Source: Granulosicoccus sp947495035 (lineage in GTDB: Bacteria; Pseudomonadota; Gammaproteobacteria; Granulosicoccales; Granulosicoccaceae). From it: DNA of 64,000 bases. The notes under the pieces were generated by a model. It had not been told where the DNA came from. It worked only from the letters and a program-made list of their open reading frames with translations, and made no database searches. A program made the translations under genes and the position numbers. The stretch lies in assembly GCF_050589605.1 (NCBI RefSeq), contig NZ_JBNGOO010000004.1. One strand, given 5' to 3'. Shown here one piece after another: positions 1 to 9,765 of the stretch (its first letter is position 1; each line of letters begins with the position of its first letter).

Positions 1-1066
1 TGGCGAAATCGGCACCGCCATCGTTCTTGGCGATCGCATCTCCGATCAGTTCACGCATCAGGATGCCCGGCGTGAGTGCGTCTCCCACGGTCTTTGGTTC
101 CATACTGACCCAATGACGGACATCGTGGCGTCGACGTGCGCCATGCACCCGACGACGGTCGTCGGAATGATCACAGACAAGATTGGTCATCAGCCGTGCA
201 CTGGCTTCCTGTTTCCGTCCGTCTTCCGGCTCATGGCTGCGTTTTCCGCGAAAAGCCACACTGATATCGGCGTTGATTCGCCGGAACGTGGTCTCCTGAC
301 CCGGTTCGGCAGACAGGTCTGCAGCATAGATGGCTCCTCGCCCGGATTCCTTCGCTGCGTACAGAGCTTCATCGGAAGCAGCAAGCAATGTCGCGGCATC
401 CAGTCCCGGCTGATTGATATTGACCAGACCGATACTCGCTCCGACGCTGAGTCGTTCACTTTCCCAGGTCAGGCGATATTTCATGACAAAGCTCAAGACA
501 TCCAGGGCACTCTTCTCGGCCTTGTTGCTGGATATGCCCGGCAGCAGTATGGCGAACTCGTCACCACCCAGACGCGCAACCAGATCATCACGGCGTACCA
601 GTCGTTTGAAACCCTGGGTGATTTCGCGCAACAATGCATCCCCGGCCGCATGACCGTACAGATCATTGATCGGCTTGAACCGGTCCAGATCGATCATCAA
701 CAAGGTATGCGAGGGTGTACCGTCTTCCAGAAGCTGGCTCAATCGGTTCTCGAACTGCCGCCGGTTGGCTGCGCCGGTCAGCGCATCGTGAAGCGCAGCA
801 TGGTTGTCCACACCACGAGCGGTTTCCAGTTCCTGCAGGCGCGACGTCAACCTGAACAACCTGATACCGAGAACGATGACTATCAGTATCGAACCATAGG
901 ACGCGAGCGCCTGAGCATGATCGAAGGACGGTAGCCAGCTGAGGCCCGCTGTGCCGGTCAGATGTGGCCAGGACGCCAACGTCAGCAACGCAAGCATCAA
1001 GGCACAGGGAAAGAAGATGGGGTACTCCGCCGAGTGGCTAAGCTTCTGAGCTGACAAATCCTTCAT
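1..1066 (-). CDS. Membrane GGDEF diguanylate cyclase, 3' end beyond window
   Basis: Makes cyclic di-GMP from two GTP at the inner membrane. The frame starts at ATG 1066 (AGGA just upstream) and stays open to the left edge, so the C terminus is missing. Two hydrophobic segments lie in the first ~70 residues. The GGDEF signature falls at about residues 167-171 (bases 554-568). An RRDD inhibitory I-site sits five residues before it, and the later GASIGL and DEALYAAK elements are present, so the domain looks active and product-inhibited. About 100 further residues follow the GGDEF domain in frame; I do not recognise them and no EAL motif is visible in the part present. Confidence 0.85.
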   Translation of the reverse strand, partial: MKDLSAQKLSHSAEYPIFFPCALMLALLTLASWPHLTGTAGLSWLPSFDHAQALASYGSILIVIVLGIRLFRLTSRLQELETARGVDNHAALHDALTGAANRRQFENRLSQLLEDGTPSHTLLMIDLDRFKPINDLYGHAAGDALLREITQGFKRLVRRDDLVARLGGDEFAILLPGISSNKAEKSALDVLSFVMKYRLTWESERLSVGASIGLVNINQPGLDAATLLAASDEALYAAKESGRGAIYAADLSAEPGQETTFRRINADISVAFRGKRSHEPEDGRKQEASARLMTNLVCDHSDDRRRVHGARRRHDVRHWVSMEPKTVGDALTPGILMRELIGDAIAKNDGGADFA

Positions 1067-1398
1067 ACGTCCTGGGCTTATCGCGGGAAAATCCTCGTTA
1101 AGACAGATAGCGACCACGCCACTTCCGAAATGCATGAGCACGACAACTGATTGCGTGAATTCGCGCAAATATCGGCAAATATATCTACATTGTCATTCAT
1201 GCTGCCGAACAGCGTCGCTGGCACCGCTGATGGATTCCATTATCGCCGAGCACGAACCTTGCCACTGCCCTGTCCTCCTGCGAACGTCGCCGTCGAGATC
1301 GAGCACCGTCAGAACCGTGTCAACTGGAGCGCGCCACAACCATGATCAAGTGCAATACCACGGGTACAACACAACACACCTGCCAGGACCCGTAGCCG
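1067..1398. other. Intergenic stretch, no gene seen
   Basis: Gap of about 330 bases between the cyclase start and the end of the metallophosphoesterase gene, both on the minus strand. It must hold the cyclase promoter, but I see no convincing -35/-10 pair or strong hairpin. Short frames here lack ribosome sites and family motifs. Confidence 0.4.
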
Positions 1399-2454
1399 TC
1401 AGGACACCTGTGGTCTCAGTTCGATGACCGTCATCTCGCAGCGGGTGCCGAAGCGCAGGATAGGCCCCCAGGTACCGGTTCCCTGCGAAACGAACAGATG
1501 GCTGAGCGCCTTGCGAAAATGCCCTGCCACATGCGCATACCGAATACGCACCAGCCAACCGAAAGGCCAGATCTGCCCCTTGTGTGTATGACCGGACAAC
1601 ATCAGGTCTATACCGTGCTGAATGGCCGCCGACCAGAGGTCCGGTTGATGGTAGAGCAGTATCCTGAACGCAGTATCGGTTGACTCAGACGAGCCGCAGA
1701 GCGCATTCAACGCCTCCTGTGCCTGCTGAACATGTTGCCTGTCCTCCACGCCCAGAATGTGAATGTCATCGACAACGGCGACGGTATCGCTCAGTACGGT
1801 GACACCATGACCGGCAATGATATCCAGCGCCTTGGAATAATCGACATAACGCTCGTGATTGCCACTGCAGTAGAAGACCGGGAAATCCAGCCCGGCCAGT
1901 GGCAGAAGCGAGTCGGCTGAGACATTCTCGTCAATCAGATCGCCGGTGATCAGCAGCATGTCCGGCTGCTGTGCACTAACAAGATCAATCACCTTTCGCA
2001 GCCAGGCCGCTCGTCTCGATCCGATATGCACGTCGCTGATCTGCACCAGTCGCTGAGGCCTGCGGATCTTGGGGCTGATGATTTCCAGCGGCGTCAGGTG
2101 AATGCGATGCGCAGCGTACAGAGCGACAGCAAGAAACATCGCGAACAGACAGACTGCAAGCCAACCTGCCGTCGCGTGATCGATCAGCAGTGACAACAGT
2201 GCCCCGCACAGAGCCGCCGAGAAGCCGATTGCGCTGATACCCAGATACTGGAAAATCCACCAGCGAATGCCGGCGCTTGAACTACGGAACACCACGATCA
2301 GCAGTACAAGCGGCAAGGGAATGAACATCAGACTGCTCAACCAACCCGCATGGAATGCGGCCCCCTGGAGCAATGCCAGTACCGTTGCCGGTGGGGCAAT
2401 GAAGACAAGCCACAGTACTGCGACCATGGTGAGAATTCGGAGTAGTGCGTTCAC
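1399..2454 (-). CDS. Membrane-anchored metallophosphoesterase
   Basis: A calcineurin-like phosphoesterase tethered by about four N-terminal membrane helices (residues 5-30, 38-56, 68-92, 98-115). All metal-binding motifs are visible in order: SDVHIG (D141, H143), GDLID (D172), GNHE (N199, H200), YHQP (H269) and GHTHKGQ (H289, H291). This is the YkuE-like layout of a periplasm- or cytoplasm-facing phosphoesterase; the substrate (phospholipid, nucleotide or phosphoprotein) cannot be told from sequence. The start is GTG 2454 with only a weak ribosome site; an in-frame ATG nine codons in is an alternative. It lies 76 bases downstream of a hybrid kinase gene and may be cotranscribed with it. Confidence 0.85.
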   Translation of the reverse strand: MNALLRILTMVAVLWLVFIAPPATVLALLQGAAFHAGWLSSLMFIPLPLVLLIVVFRSSSAGIRWWIFQYLGISAIGFSAALCGALLSLLIDHATAGWLAVCLFAMFLAVALYAAHRIHLTPLEIISPKIRRPQRLVQISDVHIGSRRAAWLRKVIDLVSAQQPDMLLITGDLIDENVSADSLLPLAGLDFPVFYCSGNHERYVDYSKALDIIAGHGVTVLSDTVAVVDDIHILGVEDRQHVQQAQEALNALCGSSESTDTAFRILLYHQPDLWSAAIQHGIDLMLSGHTHKGQIWPFGWLVRIRYAHVAGHFRKALSHLFVSQGTGTWGPILRFGTRCEMTVIELRPQVS

Positions 2455-2530
2455 TGATGCTGTCGCGCCCTGAATGGTGGCGCTAAAATATCATGTCTGC
2501 GGTGACATTCGGCATCCCCCGAAGGATGGT

Positions 2531-5206
2531 TCAGACCGAGCAACCAAGGGCATCATGCAGCGCCTTGCGCAGATCATCCAGGCGATACGGTTTTTGCAGT
2601 ACGTGCAGATCGCCGCCACCAGGCCGGTTCTCACTGTCGGCCGGACCGCTGAACCCGGACGTCATCAATACCCGACACTCGGGTCTGTTGGTCTGCACCC
2701 AGTCGGCCACGTCATAACCACTGACGCCACCGGGCATGACTACATCCGACAGGACGATATCCAAGTCATGTCGAGACTGAAGCAACTCGAGTGCCTTGAT
2801 GCCATCTTCCACCGCCAGCGTTTGAAAGCCCAGGGTCTGCAGCTGTTGAACCGTCAGGTCGCGCACCGTCTCCTTGTCTTCGACGACCAGTATCCTGGAA
2901 TCCGAAAAGCATCGACAGGTATCCTCGACAACACTGTCCGGCAAACTGGACGGAGAACTCTGCGGTATGTGTCTTGGCAGATAGACGCTGACGCGGGTGC
3001 CGCCACCTTCCGTCGACTTCACCTTGACACAACCTCCTGATTGCTTGGCAAAGCCGAATACGGATGCCAGCCCGAGACCACCACCCTCGCCTTCAGGTTT
3101 CGTGGTGAAAAACGGCTCGAATATCCGCCCTTGTATTGATTCACTGATGCCCGGACCATTGTCCATGACACAGAGTCGCACGTATTCTCCCGGCTCCAGA
3201 TCCAGCTGCTCTCGCCCGATCACCTCACCATCGAGCACGACATTGGACGTGAAAATGGTGATGGAGCCACCTTGAGACATCGCATCCCGGGCATTGATCG
3301 TCAGATTGATGACAGCAGTCTCTATCTCTCCGGGGTCTGTCAGGGTTTGCCACAGATTGTCTTCCAGCTCCTCTTGCAGAGTTATGGTTTCTCCGATCGT
3401 CGGGGCAAGCAGAGCCATGGCATTGTGAACATGGTCGTTGACATTGGTCACAGACGGCACCAGTCGCTGCTGACTGGCAAAGGACAGCAGCCGACGAGTC
3501 AAGTGCGCCCCCATGTGCGCTGCGTTTTCGGCCCCCTTGATGCGCGCCATCTGCGCACTGTCCTTGACGCCGGTTCTGAGCAATTCCAGATTACCGACGA
3601 TCACGCTCAGCAGATTGTTGAAATCATGAGCCAGGCCTCCGGACAGCTGTCCGATGGCCTTTATCTTCTGAGCCTGATGCAGCTTTTCTTCAGCCAGGAG
3701 TCGTTGCGTGATATCTCGATGGAGTCCGATGTAATGAGTCATTTCGCCCGCGGCATTCAACACCGGGGATATGGAAACTTCCGTCTTGTAGTTGCTGCCA
3801 TCCTTTCTTGTCGCATCCAGTATGACATTGACAGGTTTTGCGTTCTCCAGCGCATGCCTGACCGACAGCAGATCGGGCTGGTTCATGGCATTCTTGCGCA
3901 GAAAGTCGGTGCTCTGACCCAGCAATTCCTCGGCACTGTAGCCGGACATGTCACACACTGCCTGATTGACGTAGACAATGGTCCGGCCCGGCTTACCGGC
4001 ATTGGCAATGATGATGCCCTCGCTCACCGCTGCCAGTGCCCGCTCTCGCAACTGCGCGCTTTCTATCTGAGTTTGCAGTTCACTCAGATCCTGTGCAATG
4101 GTCACCAGCACCGGAGGCGACTGGTGCTCCATGAGTTGCATGCGCGCCCTGACCGGATAACCGGTTCCATCCTTGCGGGTGTGGCGGCATTCGCAATCGA
4201 TGTGACTGCTGCTGCCCTGGAGCAGCGGCTGGATCATCTCGAGCATGCTCTGCTTCGTGTGGTGCGTGACAAACTGCCAGGGCATCATGGTGCTCAGTTC
4301 GTCGGCCGAGTATCCCAGGTTTTTCTGAGCGGCCCGATTGGTATTGATGATCTCGAGCGTGGACATGTCGCACACGATGACCTCATCAACCATGTCTTCA
4401 ACCAGGCGGGACAGACGACGGTGCGTATCCTGTATCTCAGCCTGCTCCAGACAGGACAGCGCCAACGAGTCCAGCGTGGCGGCGATCTCTCCCAGTTCAT
4501 TGCTGGAGGCAAGGTTGGTACGAGCCGTATAATCCCCTGCTGCGATGGCACGTGTCGTTCCAACGAGTTTTCGCAATGGTTTGACCACCACCTGATGCAG
4601 CAGGTACCAGAGCAGGCCCGCCACAACCGTCAGTAACAGAGCGACCAGCAAGGCCTGTGACCACAAGGTCACCAGCAATCGCTTGTAGGACTCCTCCAGA
4701 TCGATGCTGATGGCCACATGACCTGCAACGGGCACCTCGCTCCCTGCCTGCCCGGCAGGCGCGGAAAAGGCGAATACGCCCAGCATCTGCCGTGCTCCGT
4801 CCGACTGACTCTGAACCCGGTTGGCAATACCGCCGGATTCTTCGATCAGCACTGCTGCGCGATGGAGTTCGCTGGACTCGAGCCGGCTACCTCGCAACTC
4901 GACATCGCTCGAGTACAGTATGGTGTTGGCCTCGTCGACCACGACAACCAGACTGACATCCGGCATATGGCGCATGGATTCCATTTCCGCGTCGAGCAGA
5001 CCATCCTCTCCCAGGGCCAGCATTCGCTGGGTGATGTCGGTCAGACGAGGCCCCATGTAGGCCAGTCGCTGTTCCGACAACTGTCGAAACTGGGATTTCT
5101 GATAACTGTAGGAAATACTCAGATAGAAGCTGAGCAGAATGAAACCAGCTCCCAGAACCAGCAGCGGAATAACCGTATTCAGTGACCACTTGTCTTTCAC
5201 AATCAT
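2531..5206 (-). CDS. Hybrid sensor histidine kinase (HAMP-PAS-PAS-HisKA-HATPase-REC)
   Basis: Inner-membrane sensor kinase of about 891 residues. Order: transmembrane helix (~10-31), periplasmic sensor (~32-180), second helix (~184-203), HAMP (~204-258), two PAS/PAC domains (~265-375 and ~390-500), HisKA with the phospho-acceptor in GLAHDFNN (H527), an ATPase domain with NARDAM, DNGPGIS and GLGLASV, and a C-terminal receiver with DIVLSD (D821) and KPYR. The start ATG 5206 has CAGGGAG just upstream; an upstream in-frame TTG (5263) would only add an unlikely tail. The second PAS has the LOV-type frame but TDFLR where LOV has the photoactive Cys. It is a tandem paralogue of the next kinase, and no DNA-binding output regulator is adjacent. 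Confidence 0.9.
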   Translation of the reverse strand: MIVKDKWSLNTVIPLLVLGAGFILLSFYLSISYSYQKSQFRQLSEQRLAYMGPRLTDITQRMLALGEDGLLDAEMESMRHMPDVSLVVVVDEANTILYSSDVELRGSRLESSELHRAAVLIEESGGIANRVQSQSDGARQMLGVFAFSAPAGQAGSEVPVAGHVAISIDLEESYKRLLVTLWSQALLVALLLTVVAGLLWYLLHQVVVKPLRKLVGTTRAIAAGDYTARTNLASSNELGEIAATLDSLALSCLEQAEIQDTHRRLSRLVEDMVDEVIVCDMSTLEIINTNRAAQKNLGYSADELSTMMPWQFVTHHTKQSMLEMIQPLLQGSSSHIDCECRHTRKDGTGYPVRARMQLMEHQSPPVLVTIAQDLSELQTQIESAQLRERALAAVSEGIIIANAGKPGRTIVYVNQAVCDMSGYSAEELLGQSTDFLRKNAMNQPDLLSVRHALENAKPVNVILDATRKDGSNYKTEVSISPVLNAAGEMTHYIGLHRDITQRLLAEEKLHQAQKIKAIGQLSGGLAHDFNNLLSVIVGNLELLRTGVKDSAQMARIKGAENAAHMGAHLTRRLLSFASQQRLVPSVTNVNDHVHNAMALLAPTIGETITLQEELEDNLWQTLTDPGEIETAVINLTINARDAMSQGGSITIFTSNVVLDGEVIGREQLDLEPGEYVRLCVMDNGPGISESIQGRIFEPFFTTKPEGEGGGLGLASVFGFAKQSGGCVKVKSTEGGGTRVSVYLPRHIPQSSPSSLPDSVVEDTCRCFSDSRILVVEDKETVRDLTVQQLQTLGFQTLAVEDGIKALELLQSRHDLDIVLSDVVMPGGVSGYDVADWVQTNRPECRVLMTSGFSGPADSENRPGGGDLHVLQKPYRLDDLRKALHDALGCSV

Positions 5207-5343
5207 CGCTCCCTGAAGCTGGACCACGGCAGTTCGGCAGGCACCATCTGTTCTCCAGAGCAATGGCGTCTCGGGATGTCATGGGGCCAGTATTCCACAA
5301 CTGTCGGAACAACGGGTTCTCCCGGACCGGCCATCCGACCAGA

Positions 5344-8016
5344 TCACACAGGCTGACAGTCCATGACGTCCTGCAAAGTCTTGCGCAAGTCCTCCATACG
5401 ATAGGGCTTAGGAAGTACGTGCAGTTCGGTAACAGGCATTTCGTGCTGCTTGTCTGCCGAATCATTGAAACCGGAGGTCAGCAGTATGTGACAGTCCTGG
5501 CGGTGTTGGCGCACCCATTGCGCCACGTCGTAGCCGCTGATACCGCCTGGCATGACGACATCGGACAACACCACGTCCACCTCTGCCCCGGATTGGAGCA
5601 AACCGATGGCTTCCATTCCGTTTTCTGCCTCCAGAGTTTCGAACCCCAGAGCCTGTAGTTGCTGAACCGTCAATTGACGCACCATTTCCTTGTCTTCCAC
5701 CACCAGAATCTTCAGACCAGTCAGACAACGCGCCGTCGCCTCGGCAGTCCGGGACAGGGGACGTGAACGACCAGCGCTCGCGACATGCCTGGGCAGATAG
5801 ACGCTGACGGACGTCCCGACGCCTTCGGTGGATGACACCTTCACACAACCACCGGATTGTCTGGCGAAGCCGTATACCGAGGACAGGCCCAGACCACTGC
5901 CCTTGTCCTCCGACTTGGTCGTGAAGAACGGTTCGAACAATCTGTCCTGCGCCCATTCGCTGATGCCCGAGCCGTCATCCATGACACACAACCTGACGTA
6001 CTGTCCGGTTTTCACGTCCAGCGGTTCAATGGCGTCATCAGCCTCCACGTCGACATTGGCTGTACGTATGATGATGGTGCCACCGTGAGGCATCGCATCG
6101 CGCGCATTGATCGTCAGGTTGATGACAGCTGTTTCTATTTCGCCCGGGTCCGTCAGGGTGTCCCACAACTCCGGAGCCAGTTCCTCGTTCAGTGAGATCG
6201 TCTCACCAATGGTTGGAGCCAACAGCGCCAGCGCATTGCCGATATGGTCATTCAGGTTCGTCACCACCGGCGCCAGCCGCTGACGGCTGGCAAATGACAG
6301 AAGCTTGCGAGTCAGATGAGCTCCCATATGAGCGGCATTCTCTGCGCCCTCTATCCTTGCCAGCCGGGCTTCATCACTGATACCCACCTTGAGCAGTTCC
6401 AGATTGCCGACGATCACGCTGAGCAGGTTGTTGAAATCGTGTGCCAGCCCGCCCGATAGATGTCCGATAGCCTTGATCTTCTGAGCCTGATGCAGTTTTT
6501 CTTCCGTCTCGAGTCGCTGCGTGACATCGCGATGAATGCCGATATAGTGAGTCAGCTCTCCAGAGGCGTTGAACACCGGTGATATGGATACATCGGCGAC
6601 ATAGGCACTACCATCCTTGCGGGTTGCATCCAGCTGAACCTGAGCGGAGCCGGCTCTCAACAGTGCTTCGTTCAATACGGTCAGACCAGGTTGATCCATG
6701 TTGTTTCTGCGAAGAATGTCGATATTGCTGCCCAGCAGTTCCTCCTCGCTGTATCCGGTCAACTCGGTGATTGCAGGATTGGCATAGACAATGAGCCGCT
6801 TGTCGATTCCGGCATCGGTAATGATGATACCTTCGCCTACCGCCGCCATGGCGCGCTCACGCAGACGCGCATTCTCCTCCTGCACCCTGAGTTCCGACAG
6901 GTCTCGCGAAATCGTGACCAGCACCGGGGGCGACTGATGCGCCATGTATTGTATTCTCGACCTGACTGGATAGAAGGAGCCATCCTTGCGGAAATGCATC
7001 GACTCGCAATCCCTGTGCGTCTGCAGGCCTGCAAGCAGAGGTTGGAGTGCTTCGCGAAAGCTCTCTTCCGAATGCCCGACGACAAAATCCCAGGGCCCCA
7101 GCCCCAATAGCTCCTCAGCGCTGTAGCCCAGATTGTTCTGGGCGGCCTTGTTGCAGTTGAGGACTTCAAGCGTTTCAGCGTCGTTGACATACACTTCATC
7201 AACCATGTCATCCACCAGATGGGACAGGCGCTTGTGCAGCTCCTGCAATTCGATCTGCTCCAGACAGGACACTGCCAGAGAGTCGAGACTGGCGGATATC
7301 TCGCCCAGCTCATTAGCTGACACCAGATTGCTGCGCGCGCTGAAATCACCGCCTGCAATGGCTCGGGTCGTCTGCACGATCCTTTGCAGTGGCAGCATCA
7401 GCATTCGATGCAGCACGTACCAGAGAAGACCCGCGACCGTTGCCAGCAGCACGGCAGTCACCAGCCCCTGCACCCACAACTCACGGGACAGAAGCAGATA
7501 GGAGCCCTCCAGATCGAGGCTGATGGCGACATGAGCAGCTGGCGAGAAATGGCTCGTGGAATCCGAATCGGCCGAAAGCAACGGGAAGATACCGATCAAT
7601 TGCTGACTATCATCCATCCCGAACACGGATCGATCCGCGGCGGCATCATGCCCGACGGCTATCAGCGTCGCTGCCAACGCCAGGTCTGTAGACTGCAGGG
7701 GCAGGCCTTGCAGCCTTGCATCACTGGCATGCAGCACCTTGCCGATGTCATCGACGATGACAACGTGATCGATATCCTGCAGTCTGCGCAAGGACTGCAA
7801 CTCCATGTCCAGAATGCCGAGTTCATTCAACTGCAACAGTCGCACTGCCATGTCCGCGGCATGAGGGCCGATGGATGCCAGCCGCTGCTCCGCCGATTGC
7901 CGATGCTGGCGCTTCTTGTGCTCATGAGAAATGAGCAGGTATACCGCCAGAAGCACCAACCCTGCACCCAGCACCAGAGTCGTTATCACGGTATTCAGTG
8001 ACTTCTTGCTTCTCAC
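5344..8016 (-). CDS. Hybrid sensor histidine kinase, tandem paralogue
   Basis: Same architecture and length as the kinase that follows it: helix, periplasmic region, helix (~182-201), HAMP, two PAS/PAC domains, HisKA with GLAHDFNN (H526), ATPase with NARDAM, DDGSGIS and GLGLSSV, and a receiver with VVLSDVVMPGG and KPYR. The kinase cores of the two proteins match almost word for word, while the periplasmic parts (residues ~30-175) have drifted, as expected for a duplication that now senses two signals. GTG 8016 is preferred: GAGGGA lies seven bases upstream and its N terminus (VRSKKSLNTV) lines up with that of the paralogue. A TTG at 8094 in frame is the alternative. The second PAS again lacks the LOV Cys (SNIDILR). 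Confidence 0.9.
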   Translation of the reverse strand: MRSKKSLNTVITTLVLGAGLVLLAVYLLISHEHKKRQHRQSAEQRLASIGPHAADMAVRLLQLNELGILDMELQSLRRLQDIDHVVIVDDIGKVLHASDARLQGLPLQSTDLALAATLIAVGHDAAADRSVFGMDDSQQLIGIFPLLSADSDSTSHFSPAAHVAISLDLEGSYLLLSRELWVQGLVTAVLLATVAGLLWYVLHRMLMLPLQRIVQTTRAIAGGDFSARSNLVSANELGEISASLDSLAVSCLEQIELQELHKRLSHLVDDMVDEVYVNDAETLEVLNCNKAAQNNLGYSAEELLGLGPWDFVVGHSEESFREALQPLLAGLQTHRDCESMHFRKDGSFYPVRSRIQYMAHQSPPVLVTISRDLSELRVQEENARLRERAMAAVGEGIIITDAGIDKRLIVYANPAITELTGYSEEELLGSNIDILRRNNMDQPGLTVLNEALLRAGSAQVQLDATRKDGSAYVADVSISPVFNASGELTHYIGIHRDVTQRLETEEKLHQAQKIKAIGHLSGGLAHDFNNLLSVIVGNLELLKVGISDEARLARIEGAENAAHMGAHLTRKLLSFASRQRLAPVVTNLNDHIGNALALLAPTIGETISLNEELAPELWDTLTDPGEIETAVINLTINARDAMPHGGTIIIRTANVDVEADDAIEPLDVKTGQYVRLCVMDDGSGISEWAQDRLFEPFFTTKSEDKGSGLGLSSVYGFARQSGGCVKVSSTEGVGTSVSVYLPRHVASAGRSRPLSRTAEATARCLTGLKILVVEDKEMVRQLTVQQLQALGFETLEAENGMEAIGLLQSGAEVDVVLSDVVMPGGISGYDVAQWVRQHRQDCHILLTSGFNDSADKQHEMPVTELHVLPKPYRMEDLRKTLQDVMDCQPV

Positions 8017-8441
8017 GACCGATTCCCTCGACACGTAATCCGACCTGGACCTCAGGCAGATGCGGGCATCAGAAGATTCCCATACCTCACTCAACTGGCT
8101 GAAAAGTCATGATTTTCAGTACCCCACGAGCTGAAACAACAAGCATGACGAGTAGCTTGTCGGCAATGACGGCACGGGGGTCATGCATGATAGTGACAAA
8201 GTATAACCAATCCCGCCAATACGCCACGGACCAACAGGTGACACGCGATAGCCGAGGGAAGCCGGATACACTCTCCAGCGCGTGACGACTGCGCAAGGTA
8301 GCGAGCTTCGAGTCCCGGTTACGAGATGGAATGCCGTCGTTAGAACCTGACGCCGACCCTGCATGCACAATGACGCATTTGCTTGTACGATGCCTTTGAG
8401 GGTTACGGCATTTCGCCGTTCCCCATCACTGGAGACAGGCC
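8017..8441. other. Divergent promoter region between kinase and dipeptidase genes
   Basis: About 425 bases between the divergent kinase (minus) and M19 dipeptidase (plus). I see one perfect dyad (separate entry at 8099-8119) and no credible gene. A TATACT-like element on the minus strand near 8200 lacks a good -35 partner. Confidence 0.45.
8099..8119. promoter_or_regulatory. Perfect inverted repeat upstream of kinase gene
   Basis: CTGAAAA - seven-base spacer - TTTTCAG. The spacer contains the palindrome TCATGA, so nearly the whole 21 bases are symmetric. It lies about 80 bases upstream of the preferred kinase start, a good place for an operator. It is not followed by a T-run, so it is unlikely to be a terminator. 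Confidence 0.35.
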
Positions 8442-9677
8442 ATGAAAGTCATCACCCGCCTTCTAGCCACATCGGCTGTCGCCGTGGCCGGCACGGCACT
8501 CGCTCAGGTTCCACTCACCGACTCCAGCGTCATGTCGATACACGACGACATTCTGACTCTGGATACGCATATAGACATCGGAGCAGGCTACGGCACACCT
8601 GCACTGGACCCTGCGGTTCTGAATCGAGCTCAGGTCAATCTGCCTTCCATGCGCGCGGGAGGACTCGACGCCGGCTTTTTCATTGTCTACACACCACAAG
8701 GTGAACTGAACGACGAAGGTCATGCCGCAGCGGTGGAAGCTGCCGAGGAGAAGTATCGCGGCATTCTGCGAATGCTGCGCGCCAACACTGGCACCATCGG
8801 TCTTGCAAAGACTTCCGATGAGGTCGAAACCCTGAACGAAAAAGGCATGCTGGCCGCCCTGATCGGTATCGAGAACAGTTCGCCGCTCGGGAATACGCCT
8901 GAAGAGGTCAGGCAATCAGTTGCCATGTGGGCCGAGCGCGGCGCTCGCTACGCGTCCATCACACACTTCGGACACAACCAGTTCGGAGGCTCGTCCAACC
9001 CGTCATTGCAACGTGGTGATGGTGAGGACCCCGGACTCAGCGAACTCGGACGCGTGCTGATCGAAGCGCTCAACGATCACGGCATCATGGTGGATATCAG
9101 CCATGTCGGGCCGACAACAGCGGCCGATGCCATGGCCTTGTCCAGAGCCCCCATCATCGCCTCGCACTCGACCGTATACGCCGTTTACGCCAATGCGCGG
9201 GGACTGTCCGATGAACAGCTTGCTGCCATCCGCGACGACGGCGGTGTTGCCCATATCACCGCCTTTCGCTCCTATCTGGCAGCGGTGGACCCCAAGATCT
9301 CTGCGGCCATCGATGAACTGCGAGAAGAACTCGGGCTTGTCACTGGCGCTGATCGTCGCGCCGCGTCTCCGGAACAACTGACGCACTACACACGCGAAGT
9401 GGCCAGAATCCGCCAGGAGTTCGAAGACGTCACCCTGGAACAGTTCCTCGACCATGTCGATCATGCGGTCGAGGTTGCCGGCATCGATCACGTCGGCCTC
9501 TCCGGCGACTTTGACGGTGGCGGCGGCGTCGAGGGTTGGGACGGTGCAGCAGATTCGCCCAACGTCACGGCGGCCCTGTTGCAGCGCGGTTACTCCCGGG
9601 ATGATCTGGCCAAGATGTGGGGAGGCAATCTGTTGCGTGTGCTGCGTGATGTACAGGCACAAGCAGAGAACTCATGA
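8442..9677 (+). CDS. Exported membrane dipeptidase (peptidase family M19)
   Basis: Zinc dipeptidase of the renal-dipeptidase family, 411 residues, cleaving dipeptides (possibly D-residue ones) in the periplasm. A signal peptide covers residues 1-21 with cleavage after ALA. The metal ligands of the family are all visible: DTHID (H43, D45), GIEN (E144), DISHVG (H221) and SHS (H242). GLSGDFDGGG near 345 is the usual C-terminal Asp loop. ATG 8442 has GGAG at good spacing. The gene is monocistronic, converging on the caspase-like lipoprotein gene with a hairpin between them. Confidence 0.9.
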   Translation: MKVITRLLATSAVAVAGTALAQVPLTDSSVMSIHDDILTLDTHIDIGAGYGTPALDPAVLNRAQVNLPSMRAGGLDAGFFIVYTPQGELNDEGHAAAVEAAEEKYRGILRMLRANTGTIGLAKTSDEVETLNEKGMLAALIGIENSSPLGNTPEEVRQSVAMWAERGARYASITHFGHNQFGGSSNPSLQRGDGEDPGLSELGRVLIEALNDHGIMVDISHVGPTTAADAMALSRAPIIASHSTVYAVYANARGLSDEQLAAIRDDGGVAHITAFRSYLAAVDPKISAAIDELREELGLVTGADRRAASPEQLTHYTREVARIRQEFEDVTLEQFLDHVDHAVEVAGIDHVGLSGDFDGGGGVEGWDGAADSPNVTAALLQRGYSRDDLAKMWGGNLLRVLRDVQAQAENS

Positions 9678-9706
9678 GCGAGTCCGGCTGACGACCGGCG
9701 GCAAGG

Positions 9707-9733
9707 CGCAGAGGCGGCAGTCAGGCCTCTGCG
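9707..9733. terminator. Hairpin between convergent genes
   Basis: A perfect 9-bp stem, CGCAGAGGC with GCCTCTGCG, around a 9-base loop, 30 bases after the dipeptidase stop and 33 bases from the end of the convergent lipoprotein gene. There is no T-run, so it may be a weak bidirectional terminator or an RNA-end stabiliser. Confidence 0.5.
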
Positions 9734-9765
9734 TCAGCGCTCACCGACGGCCGATCTGCCTTGCT

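Noticed and set aside
3272..4636. A 454-codon open frame on the plus strand
   Set aside because: It lies antisense to the kinase gene, has no ribosome site, and its translation is a Gln/His/Arg-rich shadow of the well-supported kinase frame. The same holds for 113-934, 7384-8001 and 17545-18429.
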